NCBI GenBank assembly: GCA_030412945.1
Contig: JAUHJS010000003.1
Coordinates: 462,349 to 526,348, forward strand
Source: Shiella aurantiaca
GTDB lineage: Bacteria; Bacteroidota; Bacteroidia; Cytophagales; Cyclobacteriaceae
Direction of reading: 5' to 3'
DNA length: 64,000 bases
Under the pieces are notes generated by a model, which was not told where the DNA came from, did not search any database, and saw nothing but the letters and a program-made list of their open reading frames with translations. Below are positions 27,299-36,574 of this stretch, one piece after another (positions within the stretch are counted from its first letter, which is position 1; each line of letters opens with the position of its first letter). The translations under genes and the position numbers were made by a program.

Positions 27299-28162
27299 AT
27301 GTTCAACCGATTACTCAATCGTCTTCCACTCACTATTATCAAGATAAAAATTGCGGCCATTTTGTACCGTTTGGTCAAGATATTCGTGTGGAACGACCAT
27401 CAAATTATTACCCGTCAAAAGATTCGCTATGCCGTAGACCTTAAAGAAGGGCTTGATTTGTCCTTGTTTCTTTTTGGGTCTTTTCAAAAGCACGTTACGC
27501 ATAGTGCATTATATAAAATCCCGGCTGATGCTACTATTATAGATATTGGTGCCAATGTAGGCCTTATGTCTTTACAGTTTGCCCAAATGGCGCCCCAAGG
27601 CAAGGTATATGCCTTTGAGCCTACCGATTACGCCTTTGGTAAGCTACAGAAGAACCTAAGTTTGAATCCCGATTTGGCACAGCGCATAGTAGTATATAAG
27701 TCGTTTGTATCGAATCAAGAGCAGGAAAAGGCTGAAATAGTAGCGTACAGCAGTTGGCAGGTGGCCGGAGCAAATAGTCACGATAAACATCCCGTACACT
27801 TGGGCAGTGCCATGGAAGCTTCGGATACTGGAAGTACTACTTTAGACGCCTTTGTAAAAGAAAAGCAGCTAAATCGGATCGATTTCTTGAAAATTGATAC
27901 CGATGGCCATGAATTTGAGGTGTTTGGGGGCGCACAAGCTACTATTAAGCAGTTTCAACCCGTGATTGTCTTTGAAATTGGTCAATATGTAATGCAGGAA
28001 AAAGGAATCGACTTCAGTTTCTATTACCAATACCTTAGTCCCTTGGGCTACAAGCTATACGACAGTAAATCGGAAAAAGCCATCACGCTTACTAATTACC
28101 AAGATATCATTCCCCGTAAAGGAACTATTGACATTATTGCCATCCCAGCAGCCAAATCATGA
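27299..28162 (+). CDS. FkbM-family SAM-dependent methyltransferase
   Basis: The 287-residue protein has the class I methyltransferase motif I, IIDIGANVGLMSLQFAQMAP (near residue 82). It also has the FkbM-typical VYAFEPTDYAFGKLQKNL, FLKIDTDGHEFEVFGGAQ (near 195) and VFEIGQY. FkbM enzymes methylate oxygens of polyketides, sugars or lipids; the substrate here is unknown. It overlaps the SET-domain gene by 4 bases and has its own promoter. Confidence 0.85.
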   Translation: MFNRLLNRLPLTIIKIKIAAILYRLVKIFVWNDHQIITRQKIRYAVDLKEGLDLSLFLFGSFQKHVTHSALYKIPADATIIDIGANVGLMSLQFAQMAPQGKVYAFEPTDYAFGKLQKNLSLNPDLAQRIVVYKSFVSNQEQEKAEIVAYSSWQVAGANSHDKHPVHLGSAMEASDTGSTTLDAFVKEKQLNRIDFLKIDTDGHEFEVFGGAQATIKQFQPVIVFEIGQYVMQEKGIDFSFYYQYLSPLGYKLYDSKSEKAITLTNYQDIIPRKGTIDIIAIPAAKS

Positions 28163-28620
28163 TACTTTCGCGCTATTCTATACAACAATCGACCATACAA
28201 GGTGCCGGAAAAGGCCTCTTTCTCCAAGAAAGGGTGAAAAAAGGAAGTATCATGGTTGTTCCGGATGCTATCAATCGCATTTTAACCCTCGATGAGCTAA
28301 ACACCTATCCTAAGGACAGCCTGGAGCAAGATAGTTCGGTGCGCTGGTTTGAAAACTATTATACCGTAAACCTCGAATGGACGGATGAATGCTACATCAA
28401 CCATAGTTTTGATTGCAATGGCATCTGGCATTTGGGGTTCATATTTGCCGCACGTGATATCGAGGCTGGGGAGGAAATGACCATAGATTATCGATTTATC
28501 ATCCCCGAAGGAGAGGCCATGCCTTTTTTAGATGGGGCTAGCGGTCAGCCTATTATCGGGTATTCGTGGAAAGAAATCATGGCTAAATCCATGGAACAAG
28601 TACAAAGGGCGCTTTTTTAG
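28159..28620 (+). CDS. SET-domain protein, putative protein-lysine methyltransferase
   Basis: The 153-residue protein is almost entirely a SET domain: QGAGKGLFLQERVKKGSIM at the start, then ECYINHSFDCNGIW (the NHS motif that binds SAM) and ARDIEAGEEMTIDYRF (catalytic-tyrosine segment). Bacterial SET proteins methylate lysines in proteins; the target is unknown. It is translationally coupled to the FkbM methyltransferase. Its stop codon lies inside the terminator stem. Confidence 0.82.
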   Translation: MILSRYSIQQSTIQGAGKGLFLQERVKKGSIMVVPDAINRILTLDELNTYPKDSLEQDSSVRWFENYYTVNLEWTDECYINHSFDCNGIWHLGFIFAARDIEAGEEMTIDYRFIIPEGEAMPFLDGASGQPIIGYSWKEIMAKSMEQVQRALF

Positions 28621-28630
28621 CGCCTTTTTT
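28604..28630 (+). terminator. Terminator of the FkbM/SET operon
   Basis: GGCGCT (28608-28613) pairs with AGCGCC (28619-28624), extended by A/T pairs, and is followed by six T. The stop codon at 28618-28620 overlaps the stem. Confidence 0.7.
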
Positions 28631-28680
28631 GTTTCATTACTATATATTTTAAAAGATACAGTTAAAAATTTAACCTGATT

Positions 28681-28712
28681 TTGAAAAGTGATATAGTATT
28701 TGCTTAATTTTG
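28681..28712 (+). promoter_or_regulatory. Predicted glnA promoter
   Basis: TTG (28681-28683, preceded by a T run), 21 bases, then TAATTTTG (28705-28712), an exact TAnnTTTG. It ends 33 bases before the glnA ATG at 28746. Confidence 0.6.
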
Positions 28713-28745
28713 CCTCGTATTTTAAACCAATCTATCAAAAATACC

Positions 28746-30935
28746 ATGGCTATAATCAGATTCAGGGCTCTTGACGAAATCGCTAAACGCAAAGCGCCTC
28801 AATTCACACCACCTTCAAACAAAATTTCAGACTATTTCGGGCAAAACGTATTCGGAAAGGAAACGATGCGCGGCTATTTGTCTTCTGATATTTTTGATCG
28901 CTTACTGAGCACTATCGAAAAAGGAGAAAAAATGGACAGCGATGTAGCCGATGCCGTTGCCTCAGGCATGCGCGCCTGGGCTATGAGCCGTGGGGTTACC
29001 CACTATACCCACTGGTTTCAACCACTTACCGGTGCTACAGCCGAAAAACACGATTCGTTTTTTGATTTGATGAGTGATGGCCGTGCCATTGAAAAATTTA
29101 AAGGATCTGCCCTTGTGCAGCAAGAGCCTGATGCTTCTTCTTTTCCTAATGGAGGGATTCGTAATACCTTTGAAGCCAGAGGATATACCGCCTGGGATCC
29201 TTCTTCTCCGGCTTTCATCTACGAAAGCAATAATGTAAAGACTTTGTGTATTCCTACGGTATTCGTTTCTTATACCGGGGAAGCATTAGATTATAAAGCT
29301 CCACTTCTGAAAGCTCTTTCTTTTGTAGATAAGGCCGCTACTGAGGTGGTACAAGAATATTTTGATAAAGGCGTAACCCGCGTTACGGCTTCTTTGGGTA
29401 TTGAACAAGAGTATTTCTTGGTGGATCGTGCCTTGTACATGGCTCGCCCCGACTTAGTAATGGCCGGAAGAACCGTATTCGGACATTCGCCAGCCAAAGG
29501 GCAGCAGTTGGAAGATCATTATTTTGGTTCTATTCCTGCCCGTGCGCACAGCTTTATGGCTGATTTCGAGACTGAGGCCTTGAAATTGGGTATTCCTATC
29601 CGTACACGTCACAATGAGGTGGCTCCTTCACAATTTGAATGTGCGCCTACTTTTGAGGAAGTAAACTTGGCCATCGACCACAACCAATTGCTGATGGATG
29701 TGATGGATCGCGTAGCTGAGCGCCACGGATTCAAAGTATTGTTGCATGAAAAACCTTTCGCAGGAGTAAATGGTAGCGGTAAGCACAACAACTGGTCGTT
29801 AATTACCAACACCGGTCGCAATTTGTTTGCCCCATCTACCAAAGCCAAAGAGAACCTTCAGTTCTTGGTATTCTTTGTAAACACGATTATGGCGGTGTAT
29901 GAGCATGCTGATTTGTTGCGTGCTTCTATCGCATCGGCTTCCAATGATCACCGCTTAGGTGCCAATGAAGCGCCTCCGGCTATCATGTCGGTATTTATTG
30001 GTTCTCAGCTTACCGAAGTATTGAATGAGCTGGAGAAAAATGCTACCGTAAAAGTAGGTAAAGGCGATAACGTGTACATGAAATTGGGCATTAATAAGAT
30101 ACCACCCATTTTGATGGACAATACCGACCGTAACCGTACTTCGCCTTTTGCTTTCACAGGTAATAAGTTTGAGTTCCGCGCGGTAGGTTCTTCTGCCAAT
30201 AGCGCAAGTGCCATGGTGGTATTGAATACTATTGTAGGCGAGCAGCTGATTAAGTTCAAAGCCGATGTAGATAAGCTGATTGCCAAAGGCAAGAAGAAAG
30301 AAGTAGCGATTATTGATGTATTGAGAGATTATATCAAAAAATCGAAAGCGATACGTTTCGAAGGCAATGGCTATTCCGATGAGTGGAAAAAAGAAGCCGC
30401 TAAGCGTGGCTTGAGTAATATCGTAGGTACACCTGAGGCATTGGAAGTATATCTTTCGGCTAAATCGAAGAAACTATTCACTAGTGCGGGTATTATGAAC
30501 GAGCGTGAATTGGAGGCTCGTCAGGAAATCCGCTTCGAAGAGTATATCAAGCGTATTCAGATTGAAGGACGTGTATTGGGCGATTTGGCTAGCAATCACG
30601 TAATCCCTACGGCTATCAATTACCAAAACAAGCTGATTCAAAACTTGAAAGGCTTAAAAGAGATTGGTATTGATATCAAGTCGTCTCCTGTTGCGAATAT
30701 CGTGAAGGAAATCACAGAGCATATGAATATCATCATCACCAAGGTAGAGGAGATGACTGAAGCCCGTAAGGCAGCCAATAAGATTGAAGACGCCCACAAA
30801 CGTGCTTTGGCGTATTACAATAAAGTAAAACCTTACTTTGATGAGATTCGCTACCATGTAGACAAGCTTGAGCTACTGGTAGACGATGAAGACTGGCCTT
30901 TGGTAAAATACAGAGAACTATTGTTTGTACGATAA
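28746..30935 (+). CDS. glnA: Glutamine synthetase type III (GlnN)
   Basis: Ammonia assimilation: glutamate plus ammonia plus ATP to glutamine. The product is about 729 residues from the ATG at 28746 (MAIIRFRALDEIAKRK), the normal length for the large type III enzymes of Bacteroidota. An upstream in-frame start at 28710 overlaps the -7 promoter element and is rejected. Visible features are the N-terminal VFGKETMRGYLS, the metal-binding SLGIEQEYFLVD, the HNEVAPSQFECAP segment, VNGSGKHNNWSL, and the arginine-containing DRNRTSPFAFTGNKFEFR. It is monocistronic between promoter and terminator. Confidence 0.96.
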   Translation: MAIIRFRALDEIAKRKAPQFTPPSNKISDYFGQNVFGKETMRGYLSSDIFDRLLSTIEKGEKMDSDVADAVASGMRAWAMSRGVTHYTHWFQPLTGATAEKHDSFFDLMSDGRAIEKFKGSALVQQEPDASSFPNGGIRNTFEARGYTAWDPSSPAFIYESNNVKTLCIPTVFVSYTGEALDYKAPLLKALSFVDKAATEVVQEYFDKGVTRVTASLGIEQEYFLVDRALYMARPDLVMAGRTVFGHSPAKGQQLEDHYFGSIPARAHSFMADFETEALKLGIPIRTRHNEVAPSQFECAPTFEEVNLAIDHNQLLMDVMDRVAERHGFKVLLHEKPFAGVNGSGKHNNWSLITNTGRNLFAPSTKAKENLQFLVFFVNTIMAVYEHADLLRASIASASNDHRLGANEAPPAIMSVFIGSQLTEVLNELEKNATVKVGKGDNVYMKLGINKIPPILMDNTDRNRTSPFAFTGNKFEFRAVGSSANSASAMVVLNTIVGEQLIKFKADVDKLIAKGKKKEVAIIDVLRDYIKKSKAIRFEGNGYSDEWKKEAAKRGLSNIVGTPEALEVYLSAKSKKLFTSAGIMNERELEARQEIRFEEYIKRIQIEGRVLGDLASNHVIPTAINYQNKLIQNLKGLKEIGIDIKSSPVANIVKEITEHMNIIITKVEEMTEARKAANKIEDAHKRALAYYNKVKPYFDEIRYHVDKLELLVDDEDWPLVKYRELLFVR

Positions 30936-30940
30936 AACAG

Positions 30941-30965
30941 AAAAGCCCCGAAAGGGGCTTTTTTT
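30941..30965. terminator. Terminator of glnA
   Basis: AAAAGCCCC (30941-30949), a GAAA tetraloop, then GGGGCTTTT (30954-30962) and further T. The A run on the left arm allows it to serve the convergent deaminase gene as well. Confidence 0.88.
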
Positions 30966-31446
30966 ATATCATGTGGGTAACATTACTTAGCTCCCCATTG
31001 TATTTCTTGATAGTCACTCCAAACTCTTGTAAAAAATCCAGTCCTTCATCAGAGGCCAAGCCTTTGTATTCGGCATAGGACTTTAGGTAAATCACTTCTT
31101 TAATACCCATAGTATAGATTACCCGAGCACAGGCGATACAAGGTGATAAGGTAACATACAAAGTGGAACCATCTACGCCCATTTTGTTTTTCACAGCATA
31201 TAAAATGGCATTTTGCTCAGCATGAAGTGCCAAGGAACAACTCCCTTTACTGTCTTTTGGGCAACCTTCCTCTTTAAAGTCAATATCGCAGTTGTGTGTG
31301 CCCGCAGGAGGGCCATTATAACCTATACTAATAATACGTGTGTCTTTGGTGAGCACAGCTCCTACATGGCGCCTTACACAATGGCTACGCTTGGCCAAGT
31401 TCACGGCCAGTTCCATATAGATATCGTCAAACTCCGGTTTCATCAT
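30964..31446 (-). CDS. dCMP deaminase family protein
   Basis: A zinc-dependent deoxycytidylate deaminase-like enzyme (dCMP to dUMP, thymidylate supply). The 160-residue protein has the HAEQNAIL motif (zinc-ligand His and catalytic Glu, near residue 76) and the PCIACARVI motif with the two zinc cysteines (near residue 104). An extra Cys/His-bearing insert, THNCDIDFKEEGCPKDS, is present as in ComEB-type dCMP deaminases. It is convergent with glnA. Confidence 0.9.
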   Translation of the reverse strand: MMKPEFDDIYMELAVNLAKRSHCVRRHVGAVLTKDTRIISIGYNGPPAGTHNCDIDFKEEGCPKDSKGSCSLALHAEQNAILYAVKNKMGVDGSTLYVTLSPCIACARVIYTMGIKEVIYLKSYAEYKGLASDEGLDFLQEFGVTIKKYNGELSNVTHMI

Positions 31447-31485
31447 ACAAAAGAAAATTTGGCCTGCAAGTTACACATTGCAAGG

Positions 31486-33297
31486 CTAAGCAATCACCTT
31501 GTGGGGGATATACTTTCGGAAGAGTGCAATTACTTGCTGAGGATCAAAGGGTTTGGAAATAAGGTCATTCATTCCCGCTTCATAAACCTTGTTTTTTACT
31601 TCCGATGGTTCAGAAGCGGTGAGCGCAATGATGGGAATATTGGCTTTTTTTCTATCCTTTAACTGTCGGATATTTTTGGCCGCTACATAGCCATTAACAC
31701 CGGGCATTTGCAAATCCATCAGAATCAAGTCATAGTTTTCTTGCAAATGCATATTGAGTGCCGACTGCCCATCTCCGGCCACGGCCAATTCCACCTGCCA
31801 TTTGTTTAGAAACTTGGTCATTACCATTACGTTGAGCATGGTATCTTCCGCCATCAATATCTTTACTCCTTGAAATCGAATATCTTCAATATCGGCCTGC
31901 TTTCTTTCTATTTGGCTGCTTTTAATGGAGGGCAGGTAATTGTATTTCAGGGTAAAGAAGAAGGTACTTCCTTTTTCCAATTCACTTTCTACGGTAATGG
32001 CTGAACCTTGCAATTCCAGCATTTTCTTAACAATAGCAAGCCCAAGGCCCGTTCCACCGTACTTTCTATTGATATAAGAAGCGGATTGGGTAAAAGGGCT
32101 GAATATTTGGGACAAATGCTCAGGGGCAATACCAATACCTTCGTCCTTAACCTGAAAATTGATTTGTACCTCGTTTTCGTTACGAATGATAGGTTCTACA
32201 TTCAGCCATATATTCCCTTTTTCGGTAAATTTCAGAGCATTACTTAATAGGTTGTTCAGAATCTGGGTAAGCTGGGTGAAATCACCCATAATCATATAAT
32301 GAAACTTCGGCTCCATTTCATAATGTACCTGTACACCTTTTAATTGTCCTTGCTTTTGAAAGCTTTTAATGATTTGCTGACACAGTTGGTCGAGGTCGAA
32401 GGGGAGTTTCTCGGGCTGACTTTTTCCACTTTCCAGCTTATTGAAATTCAGGATGTCATTCAGAATATGGAGCAGGTTTTCAGCCGAATACTTAAGGGTT
32501 TGCAAGTTGTCGTATTGGTCTTTTCGAGGGTTCTCGGTCAATAGAATATTGCTTAGTCCAATTACCACATTGAGGGGTGTGCGTATTTCGTGCGACATCA
32601 CCGAAAGGAAACTCGACTTGGCTTCGGAGGATTCTTCAGCCTGTTTCATGGCATCTTCCAGCTTCTCATTGAGGGCCTTTTGCTGGTCGACTACTGCATT
32701 CAGACTGGTAATAGTAGAGCTAAACGAACTGTTGTACAGCCATATCACATAAATGATAAGTAAAAGAAGCGATACGGTACTGAAAGCGCGGGCAAAATCA
32801 TTGGCTTGTTCAGGCTCAAATGGAATAATGGCCGAGAAGGCCTCATTGTAAAAAATCAAGAGTATAACCGGAATACTCACTATGGCCGTGTACAGCGAAC
32901 CATAAAATTGGCCTAGGGCAAAAAATGCGAAAAAGGAAACCAGAATAATCAACTCAAAAGTAATGAGGTTGACCGTTTGGAAGATGATAAAGGAATTACT
33001 GAAAATATTTCCCAAGGTCATCCAAATCACCCAATGGCTTACCCGCTTGTAGCGCCCAGTCCTGACCAAGTATAAAAAAAGGCCCAGTGTGAGGATAAAA
33101 ATAACAGAGGTACGAACAATCTGCATAGGCAGTTGTTGCATCACTATATTGGGCAATGACACCACCATGATGGTGAGTACAATCAGAAGCCCATTGTACA
33201 AGAGCTTAATCCGCGTTTTGTCCAGTAATGATTCATGTGAATCAAGAAGCGGCTGAAGCGCCATGGAGGAGAAATACTTTGGAATAGCGGGGTTCAT
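31486..33297 (-). CDS. Hybrid sensor histidine kinase with receiver domain
   Basis: The 603-residue protein has about six N-terminal membrane helices (residues 32-190) with only short loops. A coiled-coil linker, a HisKA domain with phospho-acceptor H236 in SVMSHEIRTPLNVV, and a HATPase domain (NNLLSNALKFTEKGNI; DEGIGIAPEHL; GGTGLGLAIVKKM) follow. A C-terminal receiver has the phosphorylatable aspartate in LILMDLQMPGVNG (near 530). The signal it senses is unknown. No DNA-binding partner gene lies next to it, so output may go to a distant protein. Confidence 0.92.
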   Translation of the reverse strand: MNPAIPKYFSSMALQPLLDSHESLLDKTRIKLLYNGLLIVLTIMVVSLPNIVMQQLPMQIVRTSVIFILTLGLFLYLVRTGRYKRVSHWVIWMTLGNIFSNSFIIFQTVNLITFELIILVSFFAFFALGQFYGSLYTAIVSIPVILLIFYNEAFSAIIPFEPEQANDFARAFSTVSLLLLIIYVIWLYNSSFSSTITSLNAVVDQQKALNEKLEDAMKQAEESSEAKSSFLSVMSHEIRTPLNVVIGLSNILLTENPRKDQYDNLQTLKYSAENLLHILNDILNFNKLESGKSQPEKLPFDLDQLCQQIIKSFQKQGQLKGVQVHYEMEPKFHYMIMGDFTQLTQILNNLLSNALKFTEKGNIWLNVEPIIRNENEVQINFQVKDEGIGIAPEHLSQIFSPFTQSASYINRKYGGTGLGLAIVKKMLELQGSAITVESELEKGSTFFFTLKYNYLPSIKSSQIERKQADIEDIRFQGVKILMAEDTMLNVMVMTKFLNKWQVELAVAGDGQSALNMHLQENYDLILMDLQMPGVNGYVAAKNIRQLKDRKKANIPIIALTASEPSEVKNKVYEAGMNDLISKPFDPQQVIALFRKYIPHKVIA

Positions 33298-33398
33298 TTA
33301 GTAAATTGAAAGCTACAAAGATTAACTATCGTACCTTAATATAGTACTATTTATTGAATAATTTTTTACCTATTAACACAAATAAAACCGAGTAACTT

Positions 33399-33920
33399 AT
33401 GAAAAAAGTACTTTTTATTGCCTTCTGCTTCATTGCAAGCTCTGTATGGGCACAAGATGCACTGCAACCTAAGCCTAGCCCTACCGATATCGCTAAAGAG
33501 ATGGTAGGAGAGACCTATATCAAAGTAACCTATGCGCGCCCACACAAAAAAGGCCGTGCTATATTTGGAGAACTCGTTCCTTATGGAAAAGTTTGGAGAA
33601 CAGGCGCCAATGAAGCCACAGAAATTACATTTACTAAAGATGTGGTGTTTGGGGGTAAGGAATTAGCTGCAGGTACGTATGCCTTGTTTACCATCCCTAA
33701 TACAAGCGAATGGACCATTATTTTGAATAGCGATTTGGGACAATGGGGCGCTTATGGCTACAAAGAAAAAAATGATGTACTACGTGTAAATGTTCCCGTA
33801 GAAAAGGCTGATGCCGAATACGAGCCCTTCACCATCAAAGTGAAAAAGAATGGCAAAGAAGCCAGTTTGCAGCTTATGTGGGATACCACCCAAGTATCAG
33901 TACCGATTCAAACTAAATAA
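33399..33920 (+). CDS. Secreted DUF2911-family protein
   Basis: The 173-residue protein has a signal peptide (MKKVLFIAFCFIASSVWA). The body is the small Bacteroidota domain DUF2911, recognisable by ITYARPHKKGR-type and IFGELVPYGKVWRTGANEAT stretches, then FGGKELAAGTYALFTIPN and WTIILNSDLGQWGAY. Function is unknown; the beta-rich periplasmic fold is inferred. It is the first gene of a three-gene set with the next two. Confidence 0.85.
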   Translation: MKKVLFIAFCFIASSVWAQDALQPKPSPTDIAKEMVGETYIKVTYARPHKKGRAIFGELVPYGKVWRTGANEATEITFTKDVVFGGKELAAGTYALFTIPNTSEWTIILNSDLGQWGAYGYKEKNDVLRVNVPVEKADAEYEPFTIKVKKNGKEASLQLMWDTTQVSVPIQTK

Positions 33921-33922
33921 GT

Positions 33923-34264
33923 ATGAGCGACAAAGGCTTCACACGGCTCAAGGATTTTTATCCCTATTACTTGGAAGAACACCAAAACCCCACCTGTAGA
34001 ATTTTGCACTTTATTGGTACCAGTTTGGTGTTTGGGCTTTTGTTTTATGGGCTTATTTCCGGGAAGTATTGGGCACTCTGGTTTATTCCGGTAGTGGGCT
34101 ACGGTTTTGCCTGGGTGGGGCACTATTTCTTCGAAAAAAACAAACCGGCCACTTTCCAATATCCTTTATATAGTTTGGCCTCCGATTTTATTTTATATTT
34201 CGAATTACTAATCGGAAAGCAATCCTTTAAACCCAAAACGCATGGAGATTCAGCAGCAGGATGA
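33923..34264 (+). CDS. DUF962/Mpo1-like membrane protein
   Basis: The 113-residue protein has two to three membrane segments and conserved histidines in YYLEEHQNPTCRILHFIGTS (near 16-35) and WVGHYFFEKNKPATFQYP (near 75-92). Both are characteristic of the DUF962/Mpo1 family. Yeast Mpo1 is an iron-dependent dioxygenase of 2-hydroxy fatty acids. Activity in bacteria is not established, so this remains family inference. It overlaps the next gene by 23 bases. Confidence 0.82.
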   Translation: MSDKGFTRLKDFYPYYLEEHQNPTCRILHFIGTSLVFGLLFYGLISGKYWALWFIPVVGYGFAWVGHYFFEKNKPATFQYPLYSLASDFILYFELLIGKQSFKPKTHGDSAAG

Positions 34265-34526
34265 TGGCCACAAAGGCTCCTTTTTTATAAAATCTGAGGG
34301 CAAAAAACTGGCCGAGATGACCTACGTGTACTCAGGCCCGGGCCGATTGATTATTGACCATACCGAGGTGGACGAATCGCTACGTGGACAAAAAGTAGGC
34401 AATAAACTCCTCGATAAAGTAGTAGAAATGGCTAGAGCCAAAGATTTGAAAATCTTGCCTTTATGTCCTTTTGCAAAAGCTACTTTACTGAAAAACAAAG
34501 AGGCTTTTGCCGATGTATTAGTATAA
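34242..34526 (+). CDS. Small GNAT-like N-acetyltransferase (YjdJ type)
   Basis: The 94-residue protein matches the short GNAT subfamily: GSFFIKSEGKKLAEMTYVYS, DHTEVDESLRGQKVGNKLLD (the acetyl-CoA loop with RGQKVG) and ILPLCPFAKATLLKN. The substrate is unknown. It overlaps the DUF962 gene by 23 bases and is followed by a terminator-like hairpin. Confidence 0.82.
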   Translation: MEIQQQDDGHKGSFFIKSEGKKLAEMTYVYSGPGRLIIDHTEVDESLRGQKVGNKLLDKVVEMARAKDLKILPLCPFAKATLLKNKEAFADVLV

Positions 34527-34545
34527 CCAACAATCTACCTATCGG

Positions 34546-34578
34546 AAAAGGAGGAGCTGCTATCGGTTTCTCCTTTTT
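34546..34578 (+). terminator. Probable terminator of the DUF2911-DUF962-GNAT set
   Basis: AAAAGGAG (34546-34553) pairs with CTCCTTTT (34570-34577) over a 16-base loop, then T-rich sequence. Confidence 0.55.
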
Positions 34579-34633
34579 ATTTGTCCTTTAGGCTAAATCT
34601 CAGCCTTGCCTATTAAATCCCCTTTCCGCGTGC

Positions 34634-34641
34634 TACCTTTG
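34634..34641 (+). promoter_or_regulatory. -7 element immediately before the ABC-F start
   Basis: TACCTTTG, an exact TAnnTTTG, ends only 4 bases before the ATG at 34646. Initiation at the usual distance would give a leaderless or nearly leaderless mRNA. The nearest TTG (34606-34608) is 25 bases away, slightly long. Confidence 0.45.
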
Positions 34642-34645
34642 CAGC

Positions 34646-36565
34646 ATGTTAGCCATAAGCAATCTCAGTTATTTTATCGGGGGCCGTCCTTTGTATCAAG
34701 AAGCCTCTTTGCATATAAAACCCAAAGATAAAATCGGTTTGATCGGTATGAACGGTACCGGAAAATCGACCCTTCTTCGCCTCATAGTGGGAGAATATCA
34801 GCCCGATGGTGGCAGCATCAGCAAAAGCAATGAATGCACCATCGGCTTCCTAAACCAAGATTTGCTTTCTTACCAAAGTGAAGATTCTATCCTTTCGGTA
34901 GCCATGCAGGCTTTTCAAGAAGCGGTGGAAATCCAAAAGAAAATCGATAAGGTGCTTCATGAAATGGAGCATAACTATAAAGACGAGTTGGTAGACAAGC
35001 TGGCCAAATTGCAGCATCAGTTTGAAGACCTCGATGGCTACAGTATGCAGGCCAAAGCCGAAGAAGTATTAGAAGGAATTGGATTTAAAACGGCAGACCT
35101 ACAAAAACCGCTCAAGCAGTTTTCGGGTGGATGGCGCATGCGCGTAATGTTGGCTAAGCTTCTTTTAGAACGACCCAGCTTACTTTTGCTCGATGAGCCC
35201 ACCAACCACCTCGATTTACCATCTATTCAATGGGTGGAGAATTACCTCAAAAACTATGAAGGGGCGGTGATAATTGTCTCCCACGATCGTCAGTTCTTGG
35301 ATGGAGCGGTAACGAGCATAGTAGAAGTGGCTAATCAGCAGCTTACCCAGTATTCGGGCAATTACAGCTTTTACTTAACCGAAAAAGAGGAGCGTAAGGA
35401 AATCCAGAAGAATGCTTTTGAGAATCAGCAGGCCAAAATCCGCCAGACCGAGCGCTTCATCGAGCGTTTCCGAAGCAAAGCAACTAAAGCCCGTCAGGTG
35501 CAATCAAGGGTAAAAGCCCTAGATAGAATGGATATGATAGATGATGTGGTGGACGATAATGTGTCGGTGAATTTCAATTTCCGTTTCACCCAAAATCCGG
35601 GGCGTACCATCCTGTCGCTTAAGGACGTATCCAAGGCCTATGGCGATTTACAAATCCTGAAAAACACACATGCCCTCATCGAGCGGGGCGATAAAATAGC
35701 CTTGATTGGTGCCAATGGAAAAGGGAAATCTACCTTGCTGCGTATTATTGCCGGAACGGAAAAGATTGAAGGACAAAGGGAAATGGGCCACAATGTGCGC
35801 ATGAGCTTTTTTGCTCAGCACCAGTTGGAATCCCTCAATATTGAAAACGAAATATTGGATGAACTCAAACAAGCCGGAACTGATAAAACCGAGATGGAAC
35901 TACGCTCGGTACTCGGATGCTTCTTATTCAGTAACGAAGAGGTTTTCAAGAAAATAAAAGTACTATCGGGAGGAGAGAAGTCGCGAGTGGCCTTGGCCAA
36001 AACCCTGATTTCAGAAGCCAATTTCCTGCTGCTGGATGAACCGACCAACCACCTTGATATCCAATCAGAAAACATCCTGATTCAGGCCTTGCAACAGTAT
36101 TTGGGCACCTTCGTGATTGTTTCCCACAACCGTTATTTCATCAGCCATGTGGCCAATAAGATTTGGTATATCGAAGATCACGAGATTAAGGAATACCCCG
36201 GTACCTACGATGAGTACCAAGATTGGCGTGCCCGCACCCAAAGTGAAATGCAAGTTGAACAGCCTGTAAAGAAAGAAGAGAAAAAGGCTAAGGAAAAACC
36301 TATGAGTGCCGATGAGGCCATTCGTAAGCAAGAAGGGGAGAAGAAGCGTAAAAAGCTGGAAAAGGATTTGGAAGCAGCCGAAAATCATATTGCAATCCTT
36401 GAAGCCAAGCTAAGTGCTGCGGAAGAAGAACTGGCCAAACCCGAGGTGTACGCCCATCTGGAGAAATTGCAGCAGGTAAACGAACGCTACGAACAAATTA
36501 AGAAAGACCTGGAAGAAATGAACAGCCGTTGGGAAGCGTTAGCTTTGGAACTGGATAGTTTGTAA
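34646..36565 (+). CDS. ABC-F family ATPase (Uup/EttA-like)
   Basis: The 639-residue soluble protein has two ABC ATPase domains. Walker A GMNGTGKSTLLRLIVG (near 33) and GANGKGKSTLLRIIAG (near 352) are seen, each followed by a signature (FSGGWRMRVMLAK; LSGGEKSRVALAK) and LLLLDEPTNHLD. The interdomain P-site linker rich in Arg/Lys (RFIERFRSKATKARQVQSR) defines ABC-F. A charged C-terminal coiled coil (about 525-639) is Uup-like. The family acts on ribosomes in translation or in antibiotic protection; which is not evident here. Confidence 0.92.
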   Translation: MLAISNLSYFIGGRPLYQEASLHIKPKDKIGLIGMNGTGKSTLLRLIVGEYQPDGGSISKSNECTIGFLNQDLLSYQSEDSILSVAMQAFQEAVEIQKKIDKVLHEMEHNYKDELVDKLAKLQHQFEDLDGYSMQAKAEEVLEGIGFKTADLQKPLKQFSGGWRMRVMLAKLLLERPSLLLLDEPTNHLDLPSIQWVENYLKNYEGAVIIVSHDRQFLDGAVTSIVEVANQQLTQYSGNYSFYLTEKEERKEIQKNAFENQQAKIRQTERFIERFRSKATKARQVQSRVKALDRMDMIDDVVDDNVSVNFNFRFTQNPGRTILSLKDVSKAYGDLQILKNTHALIERGDKIALIGANGKGKSTLLRIIAGTEKIEGQREMGHNVRMSFFAQHQLESLNIENEILDELKQAGTDKTEMELRSVLGCFLFSNEEVFKKIKVLSGGEKSRVALAKTLISEANFLLLDEPTNHLDIQSENILIQALQQYLGTFVIVSHNRYFISHVANKIWYIEDHEIKEYPGTYDEYQDWRARTQSEMQVEQPVKKEEKKAKEKPMSADEAIRKQEGEKKRKKLEKDLEAAENHIAILEAKLSAAEEELAKPEVYAHLEKLQQVNERYEQIKKDLEEMNSRWEALALELDSL

Positions 36566-36574
36566 TTTCCCTTC

